From: Ureibacillus sp. FSL W7-1570
GTDB taxonomy: Bacteria > Bacillota > Bacilli > Bacillales_A > Planococcaceae
Assembly: GCF_038593265.1 (NCBI RefSeq)
Contig: NZ_CP151979.1
Coordinates: 1,874,001-1,938,000, forward strand
DNA length: 64,000 nucleotides
Reading direction: 5' to 3'
The notes beneath the pieces are model-generated. The model was given only the letters and a program-made list of their open reading frames with translations, ran no database searches and was not told the DNA's origin. How positions within the stretch are numbered: position 1 is the stretch's first letter; every line of letters starts with the position of its first letter. Shown one piece after another: positions 7,877 to 17,004 of this stretch. Position numbers and translations under genes: made by a program.

Positions 7877-8673
7877 TGCGTGCCTGGTATTTTAACAGCT
7901 AAAGATGGACAGATATTTTCGGTTATTCAAGAAGAATTTGATAACATCGGGTATACAATACTATCTGGTAATGATCCTGAACATAAGAACAATATTATTG
8001 ATTTTTCTGACTATGGAGTTTTCCAAAGAAGAAAAAGGGTAGTATTATTTGGTTTTAAGAAAGAACTCAATTATACTTACCCAGATTTTTCTCGCTTCAC
8101 AGAATACTGGAATGAAGAAAAAATACAAGGAATGTTATTGGTGATTTACCTTCGCTATCTCCTGGAGAGGGAGAAGATTTAAAGTTAATAGAGTATCCAT
8201 TACAAAACAATAGTGAACTTTCTGAGTATCAGAAAAAAATGCGAGAAAATAGTATGGGGATTATGAATCATAAAGCACGAGCTGTTCGAGATCATGATCG
8301 AATGATTTATAGGATAGCTATAGAATACTCGAATCAAGGCATTCAATTAAAATATAACGAGTTACCTAATGATTTAAAAACTCATCAAAATGAGGAATCG
8401 TTTTTAGACCGATTTAAAGTGCATAATTGGAATGAGATCCCTCATACTATTGTAGCTCATATTGCTAAAGATGGACATTATAATATTCATCCGGATATTA
8501 AGCAAGCACGCTCGTTGACTGTACGTGAAGCTGCAAGAATTCAAGGTTTTCCCGATAATTACAAATTTGAGGGACCTAGAACAGCACAATTTGTACAAGT
8601 AGGGAATGCTGTTCCTCCTATTATGTCAAGGGTAATTGCTAAAGCAGTTAAACATTTACTAACGTCACACTAA
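7877..8673 (+). pseudogene. C-terminal half of a DNA cytosine-5 methyltransferase, truncated and frameshifted
   Basis: The sequence starts abruptly at VPGILTAKDGQIF (normally preceded by the ENV motif) and shows motif VIII (VFQRRKRVVLFGF), motif IX (RSLTVREAARIQGFPD) and motif X (FVQVGNAVPP). The N-terminal SAM-binding motif I and the catalytic Pro-Cys loop are absent. Near 8130-8140 the frame shifts: the first frame ends with a nonsense tail at 8182, while another reads NVIGDLPSLSPGEGEDL and continues to 8673. It cannot be an active enzyme. No restriction partner is visible; the neighbours are an Rhs relic and IS debris. Confidence 0.85.
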
Positions 8674-8875
8674 AAAGCTAGTAGAATATTAAATTTTTCC
8701 CATGGTGTCAGTTGAACTCTATTGTGCAACTAGCACAAGGACAACAGGTGTGTAAGCTAGTAAATGCCGTTTCAAAACCTTCGATGCTGTTTACACGGAT
8801 CGATGTGATGTGAAACTGATCTACAAGTACAGAAAAAGTTGTTTCGACGTATCTTAAATGTTTGAAATAAGTATG

Positions 8876-8906
8876 GCGAGAGGTTATTATCTCTCGCTTA
8901 ATTTTT
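8876..8906 (+). terminator. Rho-independent terminator
   Basis: GCGAGAG (8876) pairs with CTCTCGC (8891-8897) around an 8-base loop, followed by TTAATTTTT. It lies 200 bp beyond the methyltransferase fragment; the gap between shows no gene. Confidence 0.7.
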
Positions 8907-8907
8907 G

Positions 8908-9445
8908 GTCAAGTCCAAATTATTGTGTAAATTCCCCTTTGATAGACAACATGGACCTGATGACTTGACGTATGGTAGGTAAGACCGGAAAGTCTCCCTG
9001 CCGGTCGCCTTCCCGGACAAATGATCATGTTGTCAAGGAACAGGCGTGTCAAGGAGCTTTCGCGGCAACTCCTCGCTTCCGAGGTATTCCACGTTCTCCT
9101 TGACACAGCGAAGGGGTTATCCCACTCTCTTGATCGCCGGAGCCTCCTGATTCACCGATCGGACTCCTTGCTCTTTCGTTTTCCGCCACTGCCAATATTC
9201 AGCCATATCCAAGTATTTGCGCCCTGACATCCATTTTTCATCGATTTCGATCAACACGGCACCAACGAGGCGATACACCGATTCCCGGTTCGGAAAGATG
9301 CGGATGACCCGTTCTCTGCGGCGAATTTCTTCGTTCAGCCGTTCCACTCCGTTGGTCGTGCGCAGGCGCCGCCGGTAACGGTCCGGATAGTCCAATACGG
9401 CGGTGGCGTCTTCGAATCCCTCTTCGAGGATTTGCATGGCTTGTT
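8908..9445 (-). pseudogene. IS256-family element fragment A (transposase C-terminus and right end)
   Basis: Only the last 110 or so codons remain: AMQILEEGFEDATAVLDYPD, TTNGVERLNEEIRRRERV with the catalytic Glu, and SGRKYLDMAEYW. They are nearly identical to the copy at 13625-14796. The element end GGTCAAGTCCAAATTATTG is at 8908-8926. The 5' part is lost at about 9445, shortly before an ISL3 element. The orientation is opposite to fragment B. Confidence 0.85.
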
Positions 9446-9462
9446 TTTGGCAAGTAGAAAAT

Positions 9463-11177
9463 GGCTCTTACGCAATTTTGGTGAAGGCCTATAATTTTAC
9501 TTTTATAGTATAATAAAAGAAAAGGTGTGATGAATGATGAATCGTCAAATCCATTGGTCTTCACCGGATCCTTTCCTAGAAGTTCTGGATATTCAAGAAG
9601 AACCATCCTCCATTACCTTTATTGTTCGAAGCACTCATGAATCCTGCCCTTGTCCTCATTGCCAAGTGCCTTCCACACGTCCACACAGCCGATATACACG
9701 CATGATTCAAGATTTGCCGATTGCCGGAAAAGCTGTTTCCATCCTGCTTATCACAAGAAAATGGTTTTGCGACCAACCCAATTGCACCCAAAAAATTTTT
9801 ACTGAACGGTATGATTGGATTTCCAAAAATGGACGCCGAACTTTACGGTCCGAAGAAGTATTACGTAAAATCGCGTTTTCCACCAGCTGCCTCAATGGCG
9901 AAAAAGTAGCGAAAGCCCTGTCCCTCCCTGTCAGCCATGACGTATTGCTCTCCCTTATTCGGAAAACGGAGATTCATCAAGAGGTGTCCCCCTTTTATCG
10001 GAATCGATGACTTTGCTTTTCGGAAAGGACACAGCTATGGCACGATCATTTGTGATCTGAGCACGCACAAGCCTGTTGCATTACTTCCGGAACGTTATCC
10101 GGAAACCATATCAGAATGGCTAAAAAATCATCAAAACATCCAAGTTGTCAGTCGTGATGGCTATCAGGCTTTTCGGAAAGGGATTCAGAACGCTTCGCAA
10201 AGTATTTTGCAAGTATATGACCGATGGCATTTTGTCCGGGCGGTAAAGAAGCAGATCGATGCTTGCCTCACCTCGATTCTTCCTTCCGTCATCACGTTGG
10301 AAAAAGAAGAAACGGACCAACAAACCTTTCCGCATGAAACCAAACTGCAAAGGAGACAAAAAGAAAGAGCCGAAAAGAAATGGATGATGATCAAAAGCAT
10401 TCAACAGGAATACAAAAAAGGAAAGAAAAAAGCGGAGTTGGCCAGAGAATTTCATATGGATCCCCGAACCATTTCAAAATATCTCAACATAACCGAGATG
10501 CCGGTTCAAGTAAAAAGAAAGCGAAAACGGCAAACCGATGGTTTTGAGCAATACATTCAGCAACTCGAACAAGAGGGCAAGACCATCCGTGAAATTGATG
10601 CGCAACTTCGTAAATATGGATATACGGGGACACTTTCAGGTGTCCGCGTTGCAGTCGAAAGCATACGAAAAGAAAGAAAACGGCAGGGGATTAAGGAATC
10701 TTCCGTTCGAATTTCCAGACGGCAAATGATTTCATATGTTTGGAAACGAAAATCTAGACTTTTAGAAAAGGAACTGCAACTTCTTGAACAATCCTTTAAG
10801 ATGTACCCATCCCTTCATTCTTTCCACCAAATGGTTCAAACATTTAGAGAAGCATTTGATGAACGGAACTATCCGGCATTTTTCAAATGGTTGGAAAAAC
10901 AATTGTCTTCTCCAAACAATCATTTATATGATTGTGCACTTCGACTCCGTAGGGATTTACAGTCGATTAAGCTGGCATTTAGTACTTCCTACAGTAACGG
11001 AGTTGTGGAAGGCCATGTTCACCGATTGAAGCTGATGAAACGAATCATGTATGGCCGGGCAAAGCTGGATTTACTTGAAAAACGAGTGTTATATCATTTA
11101 TAAAATGTTTTTTTAAAAAATTAATAAAGAGATGAAGGACTGTACATATATGGTTTCACCAAAAGAACGTAAGAGCC
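9463..11177 (+). mobile_element. ISL3-family element, copy 1
   Basis: The ends are GGCTCTTACGCAATTTTGGTGA (9463) and the complement of GGCTCTTACGTTCTTTTGGTGA (ending 11177). Length is 1715 bp, the same as copy 2 at 44501-46215. The 8-bp flanks (TAGAAAAT and AAAAATGC) do not match, so this copy has probably been rearranged since insertion. Confidence 0.85.
9534..11103 (+). pseudogene. ISL3-family transposase in two frames (+1 shift at CCCCCTTTT)
   Basis: The first frame (9534-10010) encodes the N-terminal zinc-finger part (CPCPHCQVPS and FCDQPNCTQKIF, four CxxC-type cysteines) and an HTH. The second frame (effectively from about 9993 to 11103) encodes the DDE core: FIGIDDFAFRKGHSYG, VVSRDGYQAF, YDRWHFVRAV and NGVVEGHVHRLK with the catalytic Glu. 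An internal HTH-like segment (KKAELAREFHMDPRTISKYL) precedes the last motif. The frames join at GTCCCCCTTTTATCGG, where one extra base separates the two. The identical arrangement in copy 2 means the shift predates duplication. It is either a lesion with trans-mobilisation or a +1 frameshift site. Confidence 0.8.
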
Positions 11178-11240
11178 AAAAATGCAGAGAATTGCAGTAA
11201 AAAATACATAGGCTTGCAGCTCGATTTTTCCAACGAATTG

Positions 11241-11981
11241 CTAATTGGATGATATCTTCTTCACAGAAGAAAGCGCGTGTCTTAGACGATAGCTTTCTCC
11301 TGTAAAGGCAATGATATGGGCGTGATGGACCAGACGGTCCACTAACGCAGCGGTGAGACGGTTATCCTCAAATACCCGGTTCCACTGTCCAAACTCTAAA
11401 TTCGAGGTCACGATGACACTTTTTCGTTCGTAACAGTCCGCGATGATGTGAAAAAGCAGTTCTGACCCTTGTTTTTGAAACGGCACATATCCCAGTTCAT
11501 CGAGAATCAATAGTTCGCACGCCTCGATTTGCCGTTTCAGACGGGGCAGTGTCCCGTTTTTTAAGGCCTCTTCCAGTTGGGCAACGAGATCAGCCACTCG
11601 GAAAAACCGCACCTCATGGCCTTTCTCGCATGCCTTCAATCCTAAAGCCGTGGCTAAATGGGTTTTCCCGGTTCCAGGCGATCCCAAAAGCAATACGTTC
11701 TGTCTCCGCTCCAAAAACACAAGGTCGCAAAGCTCCTCTTTGGTCGTTGTGGAGGGCCAATGAATGTGATCGGACCACTCATAGTCTTTCAGCCACTTTA
11801 ACTCCCGGAATTTAGCCTTCTTGATCAGCTTCGACCGTTTCGCTTCTTGACGCGATGAGATTTCCAAAGCCAGTACATCCCGTAAAAATTGCTCTTTTGT
11901 TTCGTATGGCACCTCCTCAAAACGATCGGCAATATACGCCAAATGCAACGCTTTACAAATCTCTTTGATGTCCCGAGTCAT
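11241..11981 (-). CDS. istB: IS21-family ATPase IstB
   Basis: This 246-residue AAA+ ATPase is the helper of the IS21 transposase. Walker A is LLLGSPGTGKTHLATALG (about residues 93-110), Walker B is ELLILDELGYVPF (about 152-164), and sensor 1 is VIVTSNLEFGQW. The ATG at 11981 is preferred over the in-frame start 25 codons upstream because GGAAGGAGGGG precedes it. The gene overlaps the end of istA by 29 bp, the usual translational coupling. Confidence 0.9.
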   Translation of the reverse strand: MTRDIKEICKALHLAYIADRFEEVPYETKEQFLRDVLALEISSRQEAKRSKLIKKAKFRELKWLKDYEWSDHIHWPSTTTKEELCDLVFLERRQNVLLLGSPGTGKTHLATALGLKACEKGHEVRFFRVADLVAQLEEALKNGTLPRLKRQIEACELLILDELGYVPFQKQGSELLFHIIADCYERKSVIVTSNLEFGQWNRVFEDNRLTAALVDRLVHHAHIIAFTGESYRLRHALSSVKKISSN

Positions 11982-13482
11982 CCCGGTTTGCCCCTCCTTC
12001 CCATGACGGGCACAGCCGTTGGTCATAAAGGTGTAAATCCGTCTCATAATCGACAAACACCGAAGGGATGTAAGTTTCTTTCCACTTTTCCGGATAAGCT
12101 TGTTGTTTCGCCTCTAACAACACCTTTAACTCATGAGGGGCCAAGTCGAATCGTTGCTCTTTGTTCAACCATTCATCCAGTTCTTTCAATGTATGGCTTT
12201 TTAAGAGTTCCCGAACTCCCCGAACGCGCTGTTTGACCTCTTCCTTACGGAAGGTCAAATATGTTTGCACCTTCTCTGGCAAGTACTTAAAAAATCGCGA
12301 ATAACTCACGGATCGAGGCTTCTTCTCCCAATCGTTGAAAATCTCTTCCCAAGGGATTTCTTGTTTCTGGTTCATATACGGCCGAGGAGCTTCAAAAACG
12401 ACTTCTCCTTGATTGGATAGGCAGATAAAGCGATCCCACCCTTTTTGCACCACGAGAGACTGATTCACCCGAGCTTGATGGATCACCCACTTTTCCCCAT
12501 CCACTGTAATCTCCCCGTATTTGTTTACTTTCACCGTATCCAAAGAGAAGATCGGAAGATCGTCCAAAGGCAATGCTTTCAGCTCTTTTTGATCTTCTTT
12601 CCACAACTCTTCAATTGGCACTCCTTTTTCATAGTGAAGGCGAGAACGATCTTCGATCATTTTGACCCGTAGCCATTCGGTCAGCTGTTCATCGCTTTCC
12701 ACCACAGGGGCGGGAACGAAACAACGATGGCGTACGTAGTATACTTTCCTCTCCACATTCCCTTTTTCATGCCCGCTGGCGGGATTGCACGGCTGTACTT
12801 CAAACCCGTAGTGGGCTTGGAAACGCAGAAACGCTTCGGTATACTGACGGTTATCTCCTTTCCCGACTGTCACCACGGCAGCGGACAAATTGTCCATCCT
12901 TAAACGCCTCGGCACTCCCCCTGCTTGATGAAATAACTGTTTCAATCCTTCCAAGAAGCATTCCCTATTTTCTGACGGGAGAGGATGAGCAAATCCAGCA
13001 TTACTATGGGGGAAGCTCAAAATCAAGAGCTTTTTATCTTCAAGAGCTCCATCCTTCACTACTTGCATCGTGCCAAAATCGACTTGGGCTTCCCCCGGAG
13101 GATGCTCCAGCCGTTCGTATCGTTTTTCCTTTTCTGCCTTGATATGCGGCTTCCGTTCCTGAATGTAGGCACATACAGTTCGGTAAGAACCGGGAAAACC
13201 ATGCTCTTTTTGCAGTTGTTCAAACATGGTTCGATTGGTTCTTCGCTCTTTTCGTGGCAGCTTCGCGTCCTCCTCCAGCCAGTCATCGATGATCTCCCCA
13301 TATCCTAGCTCGTACATCATCCCCCGTTTCTTTTTCATGATTTTTTGTCCGCCAATATTTCCATCGGCATATTTCTTGACAGTTCTCCAATTCAGCCCTG
13401 TCTTTCTCGCAATTTCCGAGATCGACAGATCTTTGTTTTCCCTTAAATGTTTGATATAATGAATTTCAGGCATTGCTAGCAT
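11953..13482 (-). CDS. istA: IS21-family transposase IstA
   Basis: This is an intact 509-residue transposase. An N-terminal HTH (DLSISEIARKTGLNWRTVKKY, about residues 18-38) precedes the integrase core. Its catalytic residues lie in GEAQVDFGTM (first Asp), RLRMDNLSAAV (second Asp) and GHEKGNVERKVYYVR (Glu). A family-typical C-terminal region follows. GGAGGTAAAG lies before the ATG. With IstB it forms the synaptic transposition complex. It is paralogous to the two split copies at 22014-25898 and 43285-44360. Confidence 0.92.
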   Translation of the reverse strand: MLAMPEIHYIKHLRENKDLSISEIARKTGLNWRTVKKYADGNIGGQKIMKKKRGMMYELGYGEIIDDWLEEDAKLPRKERRTNRTMFEQLQKEHGFPGSYRTVCAYIQERKPHIKAEKEKRYERLEHPPGEAQVDFGTMQVVKDGALEDKKLLILSFPHSNAGFAHPLPSENRECFLEGLKQLFHQAGGVPRRLRMDNLSAAVVTVGKGDNRQYTEAFLRFQAHYGFEVQPCNPASGHEKGNVERKVYYVRHRCFVPAPVVESDEQLTEWLRVKMIEDRSRLHYEKGVPIEELWKEDQKELKALPLDDLPIFSLDTVKVNKYGEITVDGEKWVIHQARVNQSLVVQKGWDRFICLSNQGEVVFEAPRPYMNQKQEIPWEEIFNDWEKKPRSVSYSRFFKYLPEKVQTYLTFRKEEVKQRVRGVRELLKSHTLKELDEWLNKEQRFDLAPHELKVLLEAKQQAYPEKWKETYIPSVFVDYETDLHLYDQRLCPSWEGGANRDDSGHQRDL

Positions 13483-13624
13483 CCTTTCTTTACCTCCACT
13501 GTTTTAGTCTTCACAACCTTAACAGTAGAGGGAATTTTAGGAGCTGGCAAGCTTTTTTTTTTTACCCAATCAATCTCTGCACGTTTTCCTTGCAGAACTC
13601 TGTATTTTTATTTTGCAATAAACA

Positions 13625-14796
13625 ATTTAGCTAAGCTATTGGAACAAGTCCTCAATCAAATCCTCGAGGCGCAAGTGGAAGAACAGCTGGGGGCTCGTCG
13701 TTATGAACGAACGGAAGAACGAAAAGGCTATCGAAATGGTTCATATCCACGCCAGCTGACAACCCGGGTGGGACGGTTGACCTTGCGCGTTCCACGAACA
13801 AGAGATGGAGAGTTCTCTACGGAACTGTTCCAACGGTATCAACGGAGCGAACAAGCACTGGTACTGGCACTCATGGAAATGGTGGTAAACGGGGTGTCTA
13901 CCCGAAAAATCACTCAAATCACGGAGGAATTATGCGGCACTTCGTTTTCCAAATCCACGGTCTCCTCACTGTGCAAGGGACTGGATCCGATTATCCAAGA
14001 CTGGAATTATCGTTCCCTTCATGAACACGTGTATCCGTTTGTGCTAGTAGATGCTATTTATACGAAAGTCCGGGAGGATGGACGAGTACGCTCCAGAGCC
14101 GTGTTGATCGCTATAGGAGTGAATGAGGAAGGATATCGAGAAATTCTTGGCCTGCAAATCGGAAACAGTGAATCGGAGTCCAGCTGGAGCGAGTTCTTCG
14201 GATGGCTGAAAGACCGGGGACTCCGGGGAGTGGACTTGATCATCTCGGATCAGCACGGTGGGCTGGTGCAAGCCATTGAAAAGCATTTCCAAGGCGCTAC
14301 ATGGCAACGATGCCAGACACATTTTATTCGTAATATCCTCGATGCCGCACCAAAGTATATGCAGGATGCCTTGCTCGAGGAGATTCGTGGGATTCTTCAT
14401 GCTCCAAATAAGCAAACGGCCCGGCTGTTATTGGAACAAGTGCTGGCCAAATGGGAAGAAAAAGCCCCAAAAGCCATGCAAATCCTCGAAGAGGGATTCG
14501 AAGACGCCACCGCCGTATTGGACTATCCGGACCGTTACCGGCGGCGCCTGCGCACGACCAACGGAGTGGAACGGCTGAACGAGGAAATCCGCCGCAGAGA
14601 ACGGGTCATCCGCATCTTTCCGAACCGGGAATCGGTGTATCGCCTCGTTGGCGCCGTGTTGATCGAAATCGACGAAAAATGGATGTCAGGGCGCAAATAC
14701 TTGGATATGTCCGAATATTGGCGGTGGCGGAAAATGAAAGAGCAAGGAGTCCGATCGGTGAATCAGGAGGCTCCGGCGATCAAGAGAGTGGGATAA
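13625..14796 (+). pseudogene. IS256-family transposase, N-terminus removed by IS21
   Basis: The frame enters from IS21 DNA and reads LAKLLEQVLNQILEAQVEEQ, so TTG at 13639 is internal and about 20 N-terminal codons are missing. The rest is well preserved: RNGSYPRQLTTRVGRLTLRV, VLVDAIYTKVREDGRV (Asp), LIISDQHGGLVQAIEKHF (Asp), CQTHFIRN and TTNGVERLNEEIRRRERV (Glu). All catalytic residues are present, so a truncated product could be made from TTG 13639, but promoter and start context were lost. It is near-identical to fragment A over their shared part. Confidence 0.85.
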
Positions 14797-15006
14797 CCCC
14801 TTCGCTGTGTCAAGGAGAACGTGGAATACCTCGGAAGCGAGGAGTTGCCGCGAAAGCTCCTTGACACACCTGTTCCTTGACAACATGATCATTGGTCCGG
14901 GAAGACGACCGGCAGGGAGACTTGCCGGACTTACCTACCATACGTCAAGTCATCAGGTCCATGTTTTCTATCAAAGGGGAATTTACACAATAATTTGGAC
15001 TTGACC
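13625..15006 (+). mobile_element. IS256-family element B, 5' truncated
   Basis: The right end TAATTTGGACTTGACC (ending 15006) is the complement of the end of fragment A at 8908. The left end has been removed by the IS21 element at 13624. Confidence 0.8.
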
Positions 15007-15155
15007 ACGGTGGATGTTAAAGCACCGAGGAAAACACTTAAGTTGAACTCCTTCTTTATACTGTAAACGATGAATAATCCAAGAATTACACCAATCAATA
15101 TATTTGAAGCCATAAAGATTAAATTTAAATTCCTCTTTTCCATATTCTTTCTCAT
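15007..15155 (-). pseudogene. Small membrane protein truncated by IS256 end
   Basis: The N-terminal 49 residues are left. A basic start (MRKNMEKRNLNL) is followed by one strong hydrophobic helix (IFMASNILIGVILGLFIVYSI), then KKEFNLSVFLGALTST, before the sequence runs into IS256 DNA at 15006. An alternative start is the ATG four codons later. The original function is unknown. Confidence 0.55.
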
Positions 15156-15279
15156 CCTCTTCCAATCTAAAGATTTAAGGGGAGTTCAATTAGTTTTTTA
15201 ATCCGGCCTTGTACATCATGGGAATTTCTATTAGTAATTTATTTCAAATAACTTATCTCGTCCACATTCTCTAAACTAA

Positions 15280-15315
15280 CAAAGCACCTCTTCTAATCGA
15301 AAGGAGGTGCTTTGC
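15280..15315. terminator. Rho-independent terminator
   Basis: CAAAGCACCTC (15280) pairs with GAGGTGCTTTG (15304-15314) around a 13-base loop. It lies 43 bp beyond the stop of the minus-strand DUF4183 gene, which it probably terminates. Confidence 0.75.
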
Positions 15316-15357
15316 CTTTGTATACGGATAATCTTAATTCATTTATTATACAACTTC

Positions 15358-15738
15358 TTAAGTATTAATAGTCGTTTGGGCTGTTGGATTAAAGTTTGTT
15401 ACGACAAGAACGACCGGTGAATTTGCAATAATATCGGATCCTGCAGGGACATTAATTACAAGAGATCCTGCACCCGATCCGCCTGGGTTATATGTCACTA
15501 AGTCTTGCATTACTTGGACACCATTTACATAAACAATAAAATAACTATTTTCATCAGCTAATTCCGGAAGTGTAACTCCTGTTGCCCCTGTATCATCCAT
15601 AAAATCATCTGCGTCAATGGTTAACGTTGTTCCACCAGATACATCCGCATCTACTACATAAAAAAATTTTTGTACATCTGGAGAAGTAACTACAGTTGTG
15701 GCCGCATTAATTGCAAGCTTCAAAATTTCCAATGGCAT
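15358..15738 (-). CDS. DUF4183-domain protein, probable spore-surface component
   Basis: This 126-residue, Thr/Val/Asp-rich protein lacks a signal peptide and transmembrane helix. The segment SYFIVYVNGVQVMQDLVTYN followed by a glycine-rich turn and SLVINVPAGSDI is typical of DUF4183, a beta-rich fold common in Bacillus spore and exosporium proteins. AAGGAGG lies before the ATG. It diverges from a second DUF4183 gene 106 bp away, and the shared gap probably holds two sporulation promoters. A spore-coat role is inferred from the family. Confidence 0.75.
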   Translation of the reverse strand: MPLEILKLAINAATTVVTSPDVQKFFYVVDADVSGGTTLTIDADDFMDDTGATGVTLPELADENSYFIVYVNGVQVMQDLVTYNPGGSGAGSLVINVPAGSDIIANSPVVLVVTNFNPTAQTTINT

Positions 15739-15844
15739 GAAGTTTCCTCCTTGAAGTTCATTTTCGCTTTATTATATGGTGAAATTTTTTATTGACTTAG
15801 GCATAAAATAAAAAAAGAGTTAGTAATTATCTGGAAGGATCGGA

Positions 15845-16192
15845 ATGATGAACAAACAAACAGGTGTAAATAATTTACCCAAGCCATTATTAAGAATCCC
15901 TCCTTTGCCGCCGACAGAATTTTCCTTTCGCCTTCCAAAAAAGGTTGAAGTTTTTGAGTACTTTACAATTTCAAATGGGAAGTCAAGAGTCTATAGAGAT
16001 CAAGATGGGATTACAAAAGGAAAACATCACAAAATCATGGATCCAAGTACAGTCTCCTATATGAATTTATTTATTAACGGAGTGCTTCAACCTAAAGAAA
16101 ATTACGAAGTAGAGTGCGGCATGCTCAAGTTAATAACTGAAGACCTGCCGCCAAAAGGTGCACCGATTATTCTGCAAATGTTTAAGTTTTAA
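15845..16192 (+). CDS. DUF4183-domain protein, second of a divergent pair
   Basis: This 115-residue protein has a proline-rich N-terminus (PKPLLRIPPLPPTEFSFRLP) and then the DUF4183 signature TVSYMNLFINGVLQPKENYEV with the closing segment LKLITEDLPPKGAPIILQMF. It has no signal peptide or membrane helix. The start is an ATG-ATG pair with GGAAGGATCGGA upstream. An IS66 element begins four bases after its stop (16196), so read-through and terminator context were lost, but the reading frame looks complete. Confidence 0.75.
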   Translation: MMNKQTGVNNLPKPLLRIPPLPPTEFSFRLPKKVEVFEYFTISNGKSRVYRDQDGITKGKHHKIMDPSTVSYMNLFINGVLQPKENYEVECGMLKLITEDLPPKGAPIILQMFKF

Positions 16193-16282
16193 AAGTAAGC
16201 GCCAAATATCCCACACCTTCTAACCCTTTTGATGTTTTGTGATAATTAGATCAACATCAAAAGTTAGGAGGTTTTTATTTTT

Positions 16283-16609
16283 ATGTCCCCAGATGAACGA
16301 AAACAATTGTGGCAACAACGAATCGAATCTTATCGATCTAGTGGAGAGTCAAGTATAAAAGCTTGGTGCAAACAAAATCAAGTAGGTCACCAAAGTATAT
16401 ATAAATGGATGAAAAGACTAGAGTTAGAGACAACTGAAACTTCACGGACTTCCCCTCAATGGCTAACTGTTGAAGTATCCCATCCGTTGGATGAAAAAAA
16501 CTCCCCGCTCATCGTTAACATTGGGGAATTTTCCATCGAAGTAAAAGAAGGTTTCAATCCACTCCTTTTCAACGAAGTGGTTCAGGTGCTGAAAACACAT
16601 GTTAAGTAA
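16283..16609 (+). CDS. tnpA: IS66-family accessory protein TnpA
   Basis: This 108-residue protein has an N-terminal HTH-like part (KAWCKQNQVGHQSIYKWMKRLE, about residues 28-49), as in IS66 OrfA proteins, which bind the element DNA. AGGAGG precedes the ATG. It overlaps tnpB by 11 bp, which suggests translational coupling. It is needed together with TnpB for IS66 movement in the elements that have been tested. Confidence 0.85.
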   Translation: MSPDERKQLWQQRIESYRSSGESSIKAWCKQNQVGHQSIYKWMKRLELETTETSRTSPQWLTVEVSHPLDEKNSPLIVNIGEFSIEVKEGFNPLLFNEVVQVLKTHVK

Positions 16610-16955
16610 AACACCCATTCAACATGTTTATTTAGCAGCGGGGGCAACGGATTTACGCAAGTCGATTGATGGATTAGCAGCCATTATTCAAATGAGCTTT
16701 CAGTTAAATCCTTTCTCTTCTAATCTCTTTGTTTTCTGTAATCGGAAACGAGATAAATTGAAAATTCTCCATTGGGATCACAATGGGTTTTGGTTGTACT
16801 ATCGTCGTTTAGAGAAAGGGGTCTTTCAATGGCCTGATGAAAGAACTCCCGGCCCTTTGTGCATCACTCCCCGCCAATTCAGTTGGTTGCTCGATGGTCT
16901 TTCATTTGAACAAAAACAAGCACATGAACAAGTATCAGCTAAAATCATGGTTTAA
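16599..16955 (+). CDS. tnpB: IS66-family accessory protein TnpB
   Basis: This is a 118-residue IS66 Orf2 protein with the family-defining stretches VYLAAGATDLRKSIDGLAAI (residues about 9-28), NLFVFCNRKRDKLKILHWD and GFWLYYRRLEKGVFQWP. The length is normal for the family (about 115-120). Its biochemical role is undefined, but it is required for transposition. It lies between tnpA and tnpC on one transcript. Confidence 0.9.
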   Translation: MLSKTPIQHVYLAAGATDLRKSIDGLAAIIQMSFQLNPFSSNLFVFCNRKRDKLKILHWDHNGFWLYYRRLEKGVFQWPDERTPGPLCITPRQFSWLLDGLSFEQKQAHEQVSAKIMV

Positions 16956-17004
16956 AAGGAATTTGACATTGACCTGTCAATTCCTTTCCTTTATTCTTTA
17001 ACTT

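Larger units (their letters stand above)
11178..13624 (-). mobile_element. IS21-family element 1
   Basis: Left and right ends share AAAAATRCAGAG followed three bases later by TGCA. The 13624 end reads TGTTTATTGCAAAATAAAAA on the minus strand. The 11178 end has lost its outermost bases to the adjoining ISL3. The element cuts the 5' end of the IS256 copy at 13625. Confidence 0.75.

Noticed and set aside
13639-14796. TTG at 13639 as the natural start of the IS256 transposase
   Set aside because: The frame continues upstream with family-like residues up to the IS21 edge, so the natural start has been lost.
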